Shown: in pieces, positions 1 to 9,640 of the stretch
Numbering within the stretch: the stretch's first letter is position 1
Layout: every line of letters begins with the position of its first letter
NCBI RefSeq assembly: GCF_003672135.1
Contig: NC_039510.1
Location: 1,612,001 to 1,676,000 of the forward strand
Source of the DNA: Ooceraea biroi
Taxonomy: Eukaryota > Arthropoda > Insecta > Hymenoptera > Formicidae
Direction: 5' to 3'
DNA length: 64,000 bases
Notes under the pieces: model-generated
Databases searched by the model: none
What the model was told of the DNA's origin: nothing
The model's input: only the letters and a program-made list of their open reading frames with translations
Made by a program: the position numbers and the translations under genes

Positions 1-2160
1 TTGCACAACTGTAAAATCTAATGAATCGCACTTTTGCGCCACGTGATCGATGAGGATCGACGGACGATCTTCGATTACGTACGCGCACACATCGATATTG
101 TTATACGTTTTCGCGTGAGCAATGATTTTTTGCATCATGCCGATGGGAAACGGGCGGGACCGTATACAATTTCTCTGTTCGCATACCGTTGCCCGTTGAG
201 CGATAAACGGCGACTTTAGTTCGGACAATGACGTTCAATGTAGCGTGACGGGATGATACGTTGCGGGTGCCCGACCGCCTGCCGGGAAGCTCCTATGGTC
301 GCTGAACATGGGGGCCGCACATCATTACCCGCCGTTGTTGACACTGGCTTATAAACGTCGTCATTCGAGCTCGGGGATGTGTGACGGACAGTCAACACCG
401 GTGGTGCCACGTCACGACTGGAAGCCGACACTCGATGATAGGGGTTGGCCGCACCCCCGGCTGCGGCTTCACTCCAATTCGTTAACGTACAATAGCATTA
501 GTTCCGTTTTCCGACGGTAATCGCCGCTACCACGTGACAAATGATGTTGCATCCCGTAATTATTAGTGATGATTAGTAACTTTGGTATAATTCTTTTTTT
601 CTCTTTTTTAGGGAAGATTAGAAGCTTTTTTTGTTTGGACGAAAAGGGAGAAACACGCAGTGGCATTCAGCGATTCTCGCTGCCACGTTTTCGTATTCCG
701 CTTGACGGAATAAAACCGGCCGCAGAAACGGAAGCGGGGTAGAAGAATGCGGGAACTCGCGCGGCGAATCACGAACGCCGGTGGCGCGCACACACGCGCC
801 GGGACGAAATATAAGCTTTCCCGATAAATCCAGCCGCGCAGTTAAAAATTGATGTAGTAGTTTCGGAAGTGCACGGGGCCGGCGGTTAAGTCACGTATGT
901 AGTCAACGGTAAACGGAAGCCCATATCAATAAGTATCGGTCGTGTGCATCGGGATCCGCGCGCGCGAACGAGCGAGCAAGCGAGCAAGCAAGCGACCGTG
1001 CGGGGAATGAAGCGAGAGAGTGGCGAAGCGGGTGGAGAGGAGATGCCAGCCGCACCACCCGCGCACGGGGGGAGCGGGAGTTAACGGGGAGCAAGCTAGT
1101 CGATGTGGGATGGCGGTTCCAAGGCCGGGGGTGAAATAATGGGGGCGGACGCTCGACTCGAAACATTGATGTTGCCCGGCGCGCTTACAAACACACCGAC
1201 ACCAATCGAGCATGGCTCTTCCTACACAAAACCGAATGTAGGGGGGCATCGTTGGCCAGGCGGCCGGTTGGCTTTGCAAAGCGCGGGGCGGTGAGGTGAG
1301 GTGGGACGGGGGTAGAGAAGAGAGTAGCGGATGGCAGAGGGTATCGGCCGGGACGCGCGCCGGGAAGGACCGCGGGGGAGGATGAGGGAAATACGCATAT
1401 ATATATCCCTTGTATACAGCGTTCTATGCCATCGATGCGGCTCGTGTTTAACGCCCTTATAAATGTGTAATGCGTATACTTGAAAGGGGAAACGGCGGGA
1501 GGACGCGCTGGGTGCAGATCGCGAGGAGGAGGGGCAGGGGGGAGGACAGGCGGAGGACCGAGTGTAGGACGTACCCGCAACTCGCCGGGGTGGGCCCTCC
1601 GCGTATCGATAAACGATCAATCAACCGGTACACCTATGGACGAGGCCACCGAGGGTAAAAGAGGCGGCGGCGGCGGCGGTGGCGGTGGCGGCGGTAGAGA
1701 GAGCGGCGGGAAGGTGCAGACGGTCGGAGGAGAAGGAGGAGGAAGTGGAAACGGCGGACGACGTAGGGGTAGGTGGCACAAGGGACGAGAGAACGGCACG
1801 ATGGTGGGCGAAGATGGGTATGTGAGAGGAAGGATGGAAGGGGTTGAACGGAAACAGCAGCGGGGGTGTAGGGGTAAAAGACAGAGGAGGCAGAGGAGAA
1901 CGAGGAGGAGGAAGAGCAGGAGGAGGAAGAGGAGAAAGAGGAGACGCGGAACGGGCGAGGGCGTAGCGCGGGGGAGAGGGTGGCGGCTCGCAGAGTATCG
2001 ACCCATCGCGGAGAAGGCAGCCAGGGTCGCCGTCGCCGGGTTTTGTTGATGTAGGTGTACACGCTACGCGGGTATCTGTCTATCCAGATATCTGCGCGAA
2101 GACGCCACGTCGCCGGGACACAATCTCGCTGCTCGTGCCGGCGAATTCGAATCGTTTTCA
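1..2160. other. GC-rich low-complexity intergenic DNA
   Basis: CpG-rich sequence with short GAGC/AAGC tandem stretches near 965-995 and a long G-rich polypurine block from about 1480 to 1990. Open frames here on both strands are Arg/Gly/Ser/Pro-rich products of the base composition, and none resembles a known protein. It could be promoter-like DNA, but no specific promoter can be assigned. Confidence 0.5.
1661..1985 (+). repeat. GGC/GGT repeat and polypurine tract
   Basis: A (GGC/GGT)n array at 1661-1695 is followed by about 290 bp dominated by GGA, GAA and AGG triplets on the plus strand, densest at 1885-1955. Runs of two to five G are closely spaced, so G-quadruplex or triplex structure is possible. 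The apparent reading frames across it are artefacts of triplet repetition. Confidence 0.8.
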
Positions 2161-3078
2161 CGGTTTAATTCTGTCGGGTATATCACGCACCGGGGAGAGG
2201 GTGTCCCTCGATTCCGCAAATGTGGAAACCGTTCGAATCTCGGAATTTCCTCGGAAACCGCGAAATTCACTGCTGCAACAGAATGCGCCGCTAAGGGTTG
2301 CTCGCTTTAATCCGCGCGGAAATGTACACGAGCTATTAACGAGAACGCGTGCGTAAGCGGCAAGATTTACGGAACTCCTTAAGTCATTAACTGTCCCTTT
2401 AACCTGAACCTTAATCCTTATTTTATGAACTTTTACGTTCGCGTTGGTACGTACGCAGCAAATTCATATTCCTCCAAAACATCCTACACAAAGAACTTTC
2501 AACGGTTCCTGCGTTTTCGCCTGGTGCGTGTCTTCTCTAACACGTAAAACGATGCAAAAGTCTAGCGGAAGACGGGAAAGAGGGTGATTAAAGAAGGAAC
2601 GCGATCATGAAAGTAACCGAGTCGAATTATCCGCAAAATGCTGGGCGTGCATCCTAAAGGACATATCGCGATCCCCGCATCACTCATGCACCGTTAAACG
2701 CGTTAATGACCCCAAGTCTACCGTTCTGCCTCTCTTCTCAGCGTTCTCAGCATCTTCCTCGCGTTGTCATCGTGTTGCGCAACCCTAAATGACATGTTCC
2801 AATCGGGAGCTTGTTTCGGATGGATCAGCCTGCTCATCATCTCTCTCTCCTCCCTCCCCCGTTTCCACCCTGTCGGGTAAATCGTGCGCACTCCCGTTTC
2901 TGTTTCAACGGCGTGCACACCACTTGACGCACGCAGGGGGGGAACAATGCACAACACCGAGCTACAGAGCGTAGCTATGTGGATCTGCCCATTGTGGGGT
3001 CAGGTGGGTCGTCGGTCGGCGGAGAGCTCGTTGGCTGGCTCCGCGGGGTGTGGCCACATAACCATAGCCACAACGGCC

Positions 3079-3099
3079 CTCTCTCTCTCTCTCTCTCTC
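3079..3099 (+). repeat. (CT)n microsatellite
   Basis: About ten uninterrupted CT units, continuing as an imperfect pyrimidine tract to about 3175. Confidence 0.9.
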
Positions 3100-3969
3100 C
3101 GTCTCTCTCTTCCTCTCTCTCCCGCCCGCCTCGTCCTCTTTCTCCTCCAGCTTCTCCTCTCGTTTCATCGCGGCACGTTTCACTCGTTCTCCAGCGAAGC
3201 AGCGCTTCGTCTCGCTCTCACCGACGATCGAACCAACACTGGCTGATAACAATAGCGAGCTCTCTCGCTCTTCCTCCTGTTCTCTTTCCCTCTTTCTTTC
3301 TCTTGTTCATGCTATCGCTCTCTCGACGTTCCCTTTTCCGCCCCCGGCGTCGCGGCGGCGGCGGTGGCGGTAGGGATACGCGGCGGTGCGTGCACACCGC
3401 GGGAGCTACCAAGCAGGCGCATCGTCGGCCTATTACAATGGCCAGCCCTCCTAAACGTTTCATTGTCATCGGCGTTCCCTCTGCCCATGCGTCGATGCGC
3501 ACGAACCATTGTCTACCGTCGAATGGGCGGCCCTCCGGTCGACCACCGACGTCGAGCGTCGTTTCCACGGTGAACGAGGCGTGAGTTTCCGCACGGTCGA
3601 CCACCTACGACCGCTCGATATGACCGGCAATATTAATTATATTAATTGGCTTTACCTAGCGGAGCCGTCCCTCTCTCCTTTCCTATGCCTCTCTCTCGCT
3701 CATCGGAAAACTTGTGCAGTAAAAATTGGCATGATAAACTATGTAAGCGAAGGCTCGACTTTTCGATCTCAATTATGTACGTATTAATTTCGCCAGGCAA
3801 GTCGGTGATCGTATCTCTCGCGGCGTTAATAAACTTGTCGTTAAGTCTCCCAGCAATCGCTACAATTCTTCTGATTTGGCAGCGTGCGCGTGATAGCTCT
3901 CGCATTAATTAACGCGTAATTTACTGCAGTCTGCGTAGCCGGGTGATTTTCACGTCCCGTTGCGCCTCG

Positions 3970-3990
3970 TCTCTCCCTCTCTCTTTCTCT

Positions 3991-4021
<31 letters not shown>
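3970..4021 (+). repeat. (CT)n / CTTT microsatellite
   Basis: An imperfect CT/CTTT tract whose last 20 or so bases are pure CT. Confidence 0.9.
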
Positions 4022-4224
4022 GCCGCGCGTAACGACGCGACAATCAAACGGATTCATTCGTCGCTTTTACGGCAGCCCGTGCCGTCGCTCTCTGCGCGAG
4101 TGCGCGGTAATCGGAACGGATATTCGCTGCGTTTAGCATCAGAGAGAAGCGAGGCGCGTCATCGTGGCGCGGACTTGTTAACGCACCGCAGTTACGTCCG
4201 CTAATAAATTCCGAAGGGCTTTTC

Positions 4225-4245
4225 TCCCTCTCTCTCTCTCTCTCC
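4225..4245 (+). repeat. (CT)n microsatellite
   Basis: A short CT run with about nine units. Confidence 0.85.
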
Positions 4246-5501
4246 ATCCCGCGTATATACATATGATTTACGCGTGCCGCCTCCCGGAGCTTTTCCCCCG
4301 CTCGTGCGTTCCTTGCCCTCGGTGACAAGTCCGTTCCCGAACGACAAAAAAACAATTATCGCGAAAACCGCATTCATTAATAACGGATAACGTATCATTG
4401 CATCGCGTCACGCAGATATTCCAGGTAGAAACCGGTCGGACTAACTCGATACGCGAATCTTTCAGATAAGCACGCATCGTCAAGTAAATCAGACCTCCTC
4501 TCGTTACGCGCGCGTATTCTTAATGCAATATCCCGGGACACAGACTACAATCAACTACGGATCTTACAACCAGCGCTAAAGATAATGATCCCGGCGGCCG
4601 ATAAGCATTAATAACACGAGCTAGTTTCGCGTCGATGCACGGCCACAAAGCCGAGAGACCTTCCGTTTCTCGTTCCATTATATTAAGTGGCCGACTCGGC
4701 GCGATTCGAAGCTCGATACATTTGATACGCGCGATGCATTTCGAATGGGCTCGCGATTTTTGACGTTCGCAAAACAACGAGTCCGAAGGGCCGCGATGCG
4801 TGCGTGATGCACGCCGCTAAACTGTAATTATCACGAATTCATCTTAAGGAGCGATCACACATTCTTCTTGCTACATGATATTACCGATGATCTACAGTAC
4901 ATTGAAAATTGTAGTCTTCCGCGCGGCGCACGATCGCGATCTTCTTGATCCACGTCTCGGGTAATAAATCTGCCCTAATGCTGGGTTGCGAGAAACAGTT
5001 ATCGGACTCGTGAAATTTATCGGTTCTTTAACAATTTTCCGCTATTATCGTCAACGATCATTAACGATTCTTTTAATCGCAACAAACCAACGGCAGTCCC
5101 TGCAACCTAATATTAGCGCGCCGCGGTGAGTCTAGAACGCATTACACGCGCCCGTGAAACAACTACGGATGAGAGGTACCGATTGCGAACGCATTGTTCC
5201 CAGGAGTATGATCCCCTCGATAAATCCCGTACGCTAATGCTACGTTGCACGGTCACGTAATCGGGTTTCTCAAATTTATCGTCGCTCGATTGTCTCGAGA
5301 CGACACGCTCTGCAGCCGCTCATGATTAATGTAATTCCGACAATCACGGAGCTACTTTCGTCGTCACTCAACATGTCGTGTAAATATAATTTTTTTGTCG
5401 CTTCGACGATACCAAGAGAGATGGTTTTCAATATTGCAAGTCCTGCAAGTCGTACACGAAAATGAAATTGTCGCCGTTTTCCACCGGAGCATGTTCCCTG
5501 T

Positions 5502-7389
5502 TCACTGCATGTTGAGTATTATCGTCTTCTCGTGCCGCTCGATGGCTATCTTCTTGATTCGCTCCCAGAGCATGGGGTACGGATGGATCGTTCTGACGAA
5601 GTTACCGCGGTCCAGACGATACAGCTCACAAGTCTCGATGGCGACGACGCTCGCCACCCTCCGCTCATCCGGCATGACAAGGGCGATCTCGCCAAAGTGC
5701 GCGCCGTCCTCCAAGTGACACACCTCCTTACCGGAACTCGTGTAGATCGCCACCGTGCCGGTGGCGATGAAGTACATGCAGTCGCCCAGCTGATTGGCGC
5801 GCACGATCACGTCATTCGTCAGGAATATCTCGGACTTGAGCAGGGCGACGATGCGCGACAGCAGCGAGAGCGGCAGATTGTTGAAGAACGTGACGTTCTC
5901 CACGAGCTTGCGGCAGGCATGCATGCGGATCTCCTGGCGCATCTGCCCGGACAGAGTGTTGAGTATCTCCGTCTCGCGGAAGTACTGCCGCTGGAAGCGG
6001 AACTCGTAGTACGACACGATGCGGGATTGCTGCGAGTGCGAGAGCTGGCGGGTCCGCATGTATTGCTTCAGCTCGGCTATGTTGCCCTGATATCTTATCC
6101 GCGAGCTGTTGACACCCTTGAAGAATAGCTTCACGCGAGCTGTGAGAATCCAGATCGTCAGAATGCCCAGGACCTGCAGGATGACCACCAGCGTGAGATC
6201 CTCCTCGGTTTCCGGTTTGCTGCGCAGGTAGCCCGCCGAGAGGAAGACGGACACGGCGCGCACTAGGCAGGACAGGTACTGTTTGACTTTCGATTGCTCC
6301 CAAAGGCCGAATTCGTGCAGCCAGAAATTGTCGGCGGGGCGTCCTGGCCAATAGAAGGATGTCGTCGTAATCGGCACCAGCCAGTAGAGGCAAGACTGCC
6401 AGTGCAGCGCTAACAGTATCCAAAACACTATGACGCAAATCTCGTAAGTGGCCAACGAGATGTCATATTCGTCGGCGATCTTGCTCATGTAGAAATTAAG
6501 GGAGAACACGCGGAACACGCATATCAAGGATGCCATCTCTTGTATGAATCTATACTCCTCCCCAACTTTGAAGAACGCAGTGTCCGTTATTAAAGAGCCG
6601 AACAGGTCTGGCAAGAAGGTACCCTGGCGTACGTATCTATTCATTATCTTCTTGGGCTCCATCACGACAATATTTTGTGATTTGTCGAAATACCTGGTCG
6701 ATCATAAATAAAGATAATTTTAATTTCGTGACGACTCCGAGCGGGCTTTAGTAGGAAAGTTGAGATGAGATGAAATATCTGTAGAAGCTCCATACAAGTC
6801 TCAAGGAGAATTAATTAGTATATGTTAATTAATTGAACCGCATTCACCCCGTCATAAAATTAATCACAATGTCTATGCAGCAGAAAAGAAGAAGGGAATT
6901 TTTCAGGGCCGTCCAGTAATACAGACGTTTGCGTGCTTCGAAGACAGCGTAATACGGCACGGTCAGCAGCAGCAACATCATCGTCAGGATCATCGTGAAA
7001 TCCCAGCAATGTCTGCGCTATAAAATTCTCCTTCAATTTATCATACTTTTCATATAAATAAAATATGCGAGTGTCGATGTGCACACGATAGGAGCGTTGC
7101 ATTTCGAGAATATGAAGGCTTGTCGAAGAAGAAATTTGTCGTCCGACAGGATATACCTGAACATGCTGAACGGGTGGATGATGTGCTTGTAATTGCGCAG
7201 ATGCCGCCGCTTTTCTGCGACTATCGAGACACGGCTTCGTAAATGCTTACGGGCACCTGGATTCCTGGTCGATGCCATCATAAAACGGCGCAAAGCGTTG
7301 AACATTTTTTCATAGAAACTGTAAATCGACAGGAACACTATGTCCTCGTGCTCGGTTATGATCTCGCAATCGTGCTCCACGCGAAGCAT
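5502..7389 (-). CDS. HCN-like cyclic-nucleotide-gated ion channel, 3 exons, 529 aa
   Basis: Exons on the minus strand are 7389-7157, 7012-6848 and 6693-5502, joined by GT-AG introns in phases 2 and 2, giving 529 residues and a TGA stop. The ATG at 7389 is the first in-frame Met after an in-frame TAA at 7431-7429. Domains: N-terminal block with IIHPFSMFR just before S1 (about 70-78); S1 81-101; S2 114-131, ending in the family motif INFMTG; S3 about 157-175; S4 about 178-204; S5 about 214-239, with HWQSCLYWLVP matching the HCN S5 end; pore loop 271-289; S6 about 296-322; C-linker from NSSRIRYQ (328) to about 410; cyclic-nucleotide-binding domain about 411-529 with FGEIALV (466-472) and RRVASV (477-482). 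Family members are plasma-membrane cation channels gated by voltage and cAMP. Odd points: S4 is nearly without basic residues and the filter is GYL, so ordinary HCN gating and selectivity are doubtful. The protein is short compared with vertebrate HCNs (roughly 800-1,200 aa), mainly through short termini. The exon model is inferred from splice signals and family alignment. Confidence 0.9.
6694..6847 (-). other. Intron 2 of the HCN-like gene (154 bp)
   Basis: The donor GTGAAT follows ATGACGGG at 6848 and the acceptor CGACCAG ends at 6694. Splicing completes a Gly codon and joins the end of S2 (INFMTG) to YFDKSQN in the S2-S3 linker, matching the family at this point. Retention gives an immediate TGA stop. 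Confidence 0.85.
7013..7156 (-). other. Intron 1 of the HCN-like gene (144 bp)
   Basis: The donor GTATAT follows TTCAG at 7157 and the acceptor GCGCAG ends at 7013. Splicing rebuilds an Arg codon (AG+A) and joins the HPFSMFR block directly to the S1 segment starting HCWDF, as in HCN relatives. If the intron is retained, the frame reads 41 more codons and stops inside it at 7033, before S1. Confidence 0.85.
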
Positions 7390-8432
7390 CGCGAGAAAAA
7401 TGATGAACCTCACCAAATGCAGTCGGACTTATATTTCTAATTATAGATTATGTCATTATGTCAGCGTGACAAGCGTACATCATTCGCAATGGTGACATCT
7501 CCTCGGACGCAAGGGAAACCCCGTGCCACCCCATGGCAGACTCATAGAGAACACAATCGGTAGCGTAGTCTCGTGCCGATGGATGATCAGTTCGCATTTT
7601 GTTTCTCTTCTCTTATATTGTGGTAATATCAGCTACGCTGCTTTCAATTTGCTTGCGACCGCATGAACAGATATTGACTTTAATTCATAAATGATAAAAT
7701 CATTCTCTAGTGCTCTTAAATAATTTCTGATAACGCTGCAATCTAACAGTGTGCTTGCTGATAACATTTAATCGATTTTTTTCGTTTGCGCTCGTTGTGC
7801 GATTTCTTTTCTTACGAGCACTTTATTTCTGATTTGCTTTCATTTTCTATATTTTCATAGCTTCAGGATGTCATTGCTTTTTCCGTCGATCATTAGATTC
7901 ATGCTTCTTGTACAATGCATTTCATAAAAAAGAAAGTTCTGTCGGCACAAATCTCTTACATTGCACGAAAAATGTGTACGAAAGTTTAAAACGAGATTGA
8001 TTTATCTACGTACAAGTTTTTTATCCATTTTTGTTACAAATATCCAGCTGAATTCGTACAATTTAACTACGGACAATTTATTTAATGCATTTATTCATTA
8101 TACCGTTGTACACCGTTCTGTAAACTACTGGTCTAGTATTTTTACTCGTGATTCAATTAAACTGCAAATTATGACTGACATTGTAGATCATCGGTAATAT
8201 CATTTTCAATATCAAATATGCGATTTTAATCGCATGTAACAACGATACAGCGCTAGATAATTTATTCATGAACATTTTATTGAACAAGAAGACATTTTTA
8301 TATTTTCGTAAATTTTTATGCAATATCCCAATAATAAACAAAATTATGCAACATTCAACATTCTATATATTATTATTACTTAATTTCTTTATTATATTTT
8401 TATTAAACATTAAAGAAATTAAAAGTCTATCT

Positions 8433-8460
8433 CTTTCTCTCTCATAAGAGAGAGAGAAAG
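8433..8460. repeat. CT/GA inverted repeat
   Basis: Two 11-bp arms (8433-8443 and 8450-8460) are exact reverse complements around a 6-nt centre, at the left edge of the repeat-bearing stretch. Confidence 0.75.
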
Positions 8461-8713
8461 GTCTGAGTACGTCCGGCTATATTCCATAATTCTAAACTAA
8501 AAGGCAGTGAAGGTTCATAGAGGGAATTCTGAAAACTAATTGTGGGAAGGTAAAGTCCGGAAAACAATATCTGCATCATCACTTTATTAAAGTTTATTGG
8601 AACTAATTTTGGACGCAAAACTGTATCCATATAGTGCCATCTGTTAGAAGTTGGTGGTAATCTTGGCGAGTAGATCACAAAATACTGCCCAGTTACCAGT
8701 ATCACATGGAAAT

Positions 8714-8817
8714 AAAATCAGTTCCGAGAAATTCTAGCAGATGACACCACGAGTACTGTTTCATGAAAATCAGTTTCAGCAAATTTTGGCAGATAACGCC
8801 ACGGACATTGTTTTGTG
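8714..8817 (+). repeat. Two diverged 52-bp tandem units plus an inverted partial copy
   Basis: Units 8714-8765 and 8766-8817 both begin AAAATCAGTT and share a core like TTCTAGCAGATGACACCAC versus TTTTGGCAGATAACGCCAC. A related core is present on the other strand at about 8630-8656 (TGCCATCTGTTAGAAG), so three copies of one motif lie within 190 bp. Confidence 0.7.
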
Positions 8818-9640
8818 GCTTTGTTGTTATTAATTACGGTCTATATTATTTCGTTAGTCATAAAAGGTTTAATTTTTATATATAAGTACTTAGGTATAAG
8901 AAAATAAAGTGTAATTAGACGGATGGACTCAGACTATGCCTTCATATCTTTCTTTGATTAAGAAAGATTTGGTAGTAATAATAAGTAAACTGCTAATTGT
9001 TGAAAAATATATAAATACATACATATTATAAATACATTATATATATATAGTTCTAATTGTTATAATTAAAAGTTGAAGTCAAACGAAGATTTTAGCATAC
9101 TTTTTTAATCACTTAAAGTCTTGTAATACAATGAAAGAAATTACTCTAATTTAAGAAAAATATATTATTTTGTCCCATTATTGCAGTAATATTAAGTTAT
9201 CATAAAGTCTCGCTGTATAAATTATAATTATATTCGCACTTTTCAGATAACATTAACAGATAGTATTATGAAAACTTAATTTGCTAAATATGCTTGATAC
9301 AGCCTTTGTTCTTTCTTAATTTAAAAAAGGAGGAAATTATTTTGGCAGTGAAAAATGCTCGAAAATATCTGCGAACATTATCTTTCATCTTTGATGCAAA
9401 TATAATCCATGTAAAAATTGCTATTTCATCTCTGGAAATGCAGCTCCATTTTCTAGACATATCATTTTCAACATTAAAAATTCGATTTTCATTGAATTTA
9501 TTATACAATTGGAGTTCAATATTTTATAGAGAGATGAGAGATAAGTTTGTATTATCGTTTAATCCTATTGATCGTGTTATCGACTTACGCTAATTAAAAT
9601 ATTAAAGCGGAGTAAGTTTCGAGAAGCTGCATTCATCTAG

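Larger units (their letters stand above)
2161..5501. other. Intergenic DNA downstream of the HCN-like gene, no gene recognised
   Basis: Contains CT microsatellites at 3079-3099, 3970-4021 and 4225-4245 and a pyrimidine-rich stretch from about 3079 to 3345. No reading frame resembles a known family. The 3' UTR of the minus-strand channel gene should lie just below 5502. No canonical AATAAA was noticed on the minus strand in the first few hundred bases, so the transcript end is not placed. Confidence 0.5.
7390..9640. other. AT-rich island upstream of the HCN-like gene
   Basis: From about 7.6 kb the sequence becomes AT-rich with few CpGs, in contrast to the CpG-rich DNA on both sides, and stays so to about 9.6 kb. 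It should contain the upstream region of the channel gene at its left edge. It holds small degenerate repeats (8433-8460, 8630-8656, 8714-8817) that suggest old inserted DNA. No transposase or other protein could be recognised. Confidence 0.55.

Noticed and set aside
1480..2161. Arg/Gly-rich and Leu/Pro/Ser-rich frames of 130-190 codons
   Set aside because: They arise from GGA/GGC triplet repeats and have no domain or splice context.
2225..2250. GTTCGAATCTC, similar to a tRNA T-loop (B box)
   Set aside because: No A box, anticodon stem or acceptor stem could be found at the right spacing.
5532..6438. Open frames of 198 codons (plus) and 208 codons (minus, other frame)
   Set aside because: They are shadows of the GC-rich last exon of the HCN-like gene and have no family resemblance.
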